Assembly (NCBI GenBank): GCA_028277845.1
Contig: JANQFL010000057.1
Coordinates: 1-42,115, forward strand
Direction of reading: 5' to 3'
DNA: 42,115 bases
Source: Sneathiellales bacterium
Lineage (GTDB): Bacteria; Pseudomonadota; Alphaproteobacteria; JANQFL01
Part shown: piece after piece, positions 41,504 through 42,115 of the stretch
Numbering within the stretch: the first letter of the stretch is position 1
Layout: every line of letters starts with the position of its first letter
The notes under the pieces: generated by a model
What the model was told of the DNA's origin: nothing
Database searches by the model: none
The model's input: only the letters and a program-made list of their open reading frames with translations
Translations under genes and position numbers: made by a program

Positions 41504-41895
41504 AAATCGTAGGTGCGCACTTCGATGGTGAGACCGTCCGGGTCCTTGAAATAGACCGACCAGCCGGTGCCCTGGGCGCCCCAGCGTTTGCCCGGTCCGT
41601 CGATGATGTCGACGCCGTGGGTCTCGAGCCGTTGCATCAGCGCATCGAAACTGTCCCGGTCGGTGGCCAGGCAGACATGGTCCATCAATCCCGTCTCGTC
41701 CGAAACCGTTTCGGCCTTGGCCGGGAACAGGTCGATGACCGTGCCGGGCGACACCCGGACGGAGGGAAAGAACACCTCTCCCGCCCGCCATTGCTCCACC
41801 CGTTCCGGCGGAAAGCCGAGAACGGTCGTGTAGAAGTCGAGCGACGCCTCAACGTCCCGGCAACGCACGACGAAATGATCGAAACCCCATCGCAT
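41500..41895 (-). CDS. VOC (glyoxalase/dioxygenase fold) family protein
   Basis: 131 residues from ATG 41895 (MRWGFDHFVV); a TTG at 41904 is possible. The two beta-alpha-beta-beta modules of the VOC fold are seen in DHFVVRCRDVEASLDFYTTV and MDHVCLATDRDSFDALMQRL. The C-terminal VYFKDPDGLTIEVRTYDF carries the usual metal Glu. It resembles biphenyl-2,3-diol dioxygenase-like or fosfomycin-resistance-like proteins; the substrate is unknown. Its stop overlaps that of DUF2332 tail to tail by four bases. Confidence 0.9.
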   Translation of the reverse strand: MRWGFDHFVVRCRDVEASLDFYTTVLGFPPERVEQWRAGEVFFPSVRVSPGTVIDLFPAKAETVSDETGLMDHVCLATDRDSFDALMQRLETHGVDIIDGPGKRWGAQGTGWSVYFKDPDGLTIEVRTYDF

Positions 41896-42046
41896 GAACA
41901 ACAAGATGGGTCATCGGGTGGGCGGAAACAACGCCAAGTTGGCGCCGAGGGACGAAAAGATCAGGCGGGCTGCATAGAGCGTTTCATCCTTAGACGGAAT
42001 CATTCTGACGGAGCGCATTGGCGCCAAGGCCAAGGCTGGCGGTGAC

Positions 42047-42068
42047 GGCCATACCTGACGGTATGGCC
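42047..42068. repeat. Perfect hairpin near the window end
   Basis: GGCCATACC-TGAC-GGTATGGCC has perfect 9-bp arms and a 4-base loop. Its ends resemble the palindromes at 11227-11251 and 11383-11408 (GGCCAT...ATGGCC). It lies in an intergenic stretch (41896-42115) where no gene is seen. No T tract follows. Confidence 0.6.
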
Positions 42069-42115
42069 GAGACGGCAGCCGCCGGATTTGGCGCCAAGAC
42101 GCCCGTCCCTCCGGG

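Overview
The window is a high-GC chromosomal segment, most probably from an alphaproteobacterium of a Rhodospirillales-like lineage. The basis is the GC-rich coding bias, a perfect CtrA-type site (TTAA-N7-TTAA), a PAS_5-type protein, a class III cyclase fused to TPR repeats, DUF2161 and DUF2332 families, and many acyl-CoA enzymes. No rRNA, tRNA, CRISPR array, transposase or integrase was recognised. Most of the segment is ordinary metabolic chromosome, with a few accessory regions.

Layout. 1-3480 (minus): the signalling half of a soluble chemotaxis receptor, then a KefB/KefC-type K+/H+ antiporter with its KefF/KefG-type quinone-reductase partner. 3500-10400: an accessory region of lower GC. 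It holds a two-gene OLD nuclease plus UvrD-like helicase pair (Gabija-like antiphage system), an isochorismatase-family hydrolase and an AT-rich orphan membrane protein. Each cargo block ends at a 3'-terminal fragment of the same enoyl-CoA hydratase gene, and the full gene closes the region at 10407-11201. This looks like serial insertion at the 3' end of one gene. 11200-14540 (minus): a fatty-acyl catabolic group (crotonase, metallo-beta-lactamase-fold hydrolase, DmdC-like acyl-CoA dehydrogenase) with a palindrome-rich spacer and operator-like sites. 14870-23600: a small helical protein behind a CtrA-type site, Sua5/TsaC, a Bcr/CflA efflux pump with a candidate leader-peptide attenuator, a D-2-hydroxyacid dehydrogenase, a methyltransferase, an adenylate cyclase-TPR protein, a HExxH protease-like protein, a DUF2161 protein and a NIPSNAP protein.

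23860-28070: a compact metal-handling locus. It encodes a P1B-type ATPase whose transmembrane CPC motif is Tyr-Ser-Cys, Cys-less HMA-like proteins that share an Arg-rich R-(L/I)-R motif, a short one-TM protein, and a membrane protein with a long Lys/Pro-rich tail. This matches what I remember of ferrosome (fez) clusters, which build iron-storage organelles. A Fur-like box sits between the -35 and -10 of an internal promoter. Beside it (28132 to about 28630, minus) lies a ~500-nt stretch rich in hairpins that ends in a terminator and is best explained as a structured RNA.

28850-42115: a BioD-like ATPase with an overlapping P-loop kinase, a lipase-like hydrolase, a MOSC protein divergent from a TetR regulator with a near-leaderless promoter, a membrane metallophosphoesterase, two acyl-CoA dehydrogenases, a PAS protein, a Spx/ArsC-like protein, an MFS and an EamA transporter, a MaoC hydratase, a DUF2332 protein and a VOC protein.

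All family calls were made by reading the translations. No database search was run.
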